Positions 38,638 to 38,851 of a stretch of DNA of 38,851 nt are shown here, one piece after another. The first letter of the stretch is position 1. Each line of letters begins with the position of its first letter. A model generated the notes under the pieces. That model was not told where the DNA came from. It ran no database searches and was given only the letters and a program-made list of their open reading frames with translations. Origin of the DNA: Clostridia bacterium (GTDB lineage Bacteria > Bacillota > Clostridia > Oscillospirales > CAG-272); NCBI GenBank assembly GCA_017399145.1, contig JAFQEG010000008.1, positions 1-38,851 on the forward strand, written 5' to 3'. A program made the position numbers and the translations under genes.

Positions 38638-38666
38638 TTGACAACAGGAAATAAAAGTGATAAAAT
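38638..38666 (+). promoter_or_regulatory. rRNA-type promoter P1
   Basis: Consensus TTGACA (38638-38643) and TAAAAT (38661-38666) are spaced by 17 bases. A CCTCG/CGAGG hairpin follows. Confidence 0.8.
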
Positions 38667-38730
38667 GTAATTCCACCTCGCCCGATTCGAGGGTACTTAA
38701 AAATTTTTTCAAAAAAAGATAAAAAAGTAC

Positions 38731-38759
38731 TTGACAAAGGTGATAGGTAGTGATATAAT
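38731..38759 (+). promoter_or_regulatory. rRNA-type promoter P2
   Basis: Consensus TTGACA (38731-38736) and TATAAT (38754-38759) are spaced by 17 bases, 93 bases after P1. Tandem consensus promoters are usual for rRNA operons in Firmicutes. Confidence 0.85.
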
Positions 38760-38765
38760 AGCAAG

Positions 38766-38851
38766 GCACTGTGCAAAGACGGTGCGAAAAGATCCTTGAA
38801 AATTGAACAATGAACGAAAAAAGTTTTGAAAGAGAACTAAGTACAAAAGAC
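38766..38851 (+). ncRNA. Probable pre-16S rRNA leader, running off the right edge
   Basis: After P2 the sequence holds GCACTGTGC-type pairing and GATCCTTGAAAATTGAACAA, a motif typical of the spacer just before or inside rRNA operons in Firmicutes, followed by an A-rich stretch to the edge. No 16S sequence is reached, so the call rests on the leader and promoters. Confidence 0.7.

Overview
The window is a 38.9-kb piece of a low-GC, Gram-positive-type chromosome. A spore-forming member of the Clostridia (Bacillota) fits best. The evidence is a full-length Spo0A, a T-box riboswitch in front of valS, strong AGGAGG ribosome-binding sites, A/T-rich sigma-A promoters with 17-bp spacers, a zinc-type ribosomal protein L33, and a DUF421/DUF4363 gene pair. 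An Oscillospiraceae-like gut lineage is my guess from style only. No rRNA gene lies inside the window to settle it.

Layout. 1-3000: the end of a membrane-protein gene, a CapA-like phosphatase, a small lipoprotein and a tRNA-Glu. These sit among two full copies and one deleted copy of a hairpin-rich ~320-bp repeat whose right end coincides with the 3' CCA end of the tRNA. 3000-9650: T-box and valS, then a PMCA-type calcium ATPase overlapping an S1-domain protein. 9650-13400: a two-component system divergent from a Cthe_2159-like carbohydrate-binding lipoprotein. 13400-15500: spo0A, divergent from a membrane protein, with a perfect 0A-box core between them. 15500-18500: pnp and rpsO, separated by about 0.5 kb holding a ~31-bp inverted repeat just upstream of pnp and a pair of 123-bp-period repeats. 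18500-19300: two half-size TSUP permease genes. 19500-24400: ftsK/spoIIIE, then tmk, a DJ-1 family gene and 5-formyl-THF cyclo-ligase. 24500-25450: rplM-rpsI.

25450-29350 is the most accessory-looking stretch. It holds a GC-rich palindromic repeat, a lipoprotein, a helically phased ACGATA repeat array, three small XRE-type regulators (one fused to two membrane helices and a zinc ribbon), a GNAT acetyltransferase, and a divergent repressor/membrane-protein pair with a candidate operator.

29400-31900: rpmG-secE-nusG-rplK-rplA on the minus strand, ending in a terminator without rplJ-rplL. 31900-37500: rimM-trmD, a large O-antigen-ligase-like membrane protein, obgE and nfo on the plus strand. 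37500-38851: DUF4363 and DUF421 on the minus strand, then two tandem strong promoters and a leader typical of an rRNA operon whose 16S gene must lie past the right edge.

Most genes are housekeeping (translation, chromosome segregation, nucleotide and folate metabolism, DNA repair). I do not see a clear defence island, prophage or CRISPR array. The best candidates for something undescribed are the tRNA-linked structured repeat, the phased ACGATA array, the pnp and rpsO leader structures, and the XRE/membrane-protein module.
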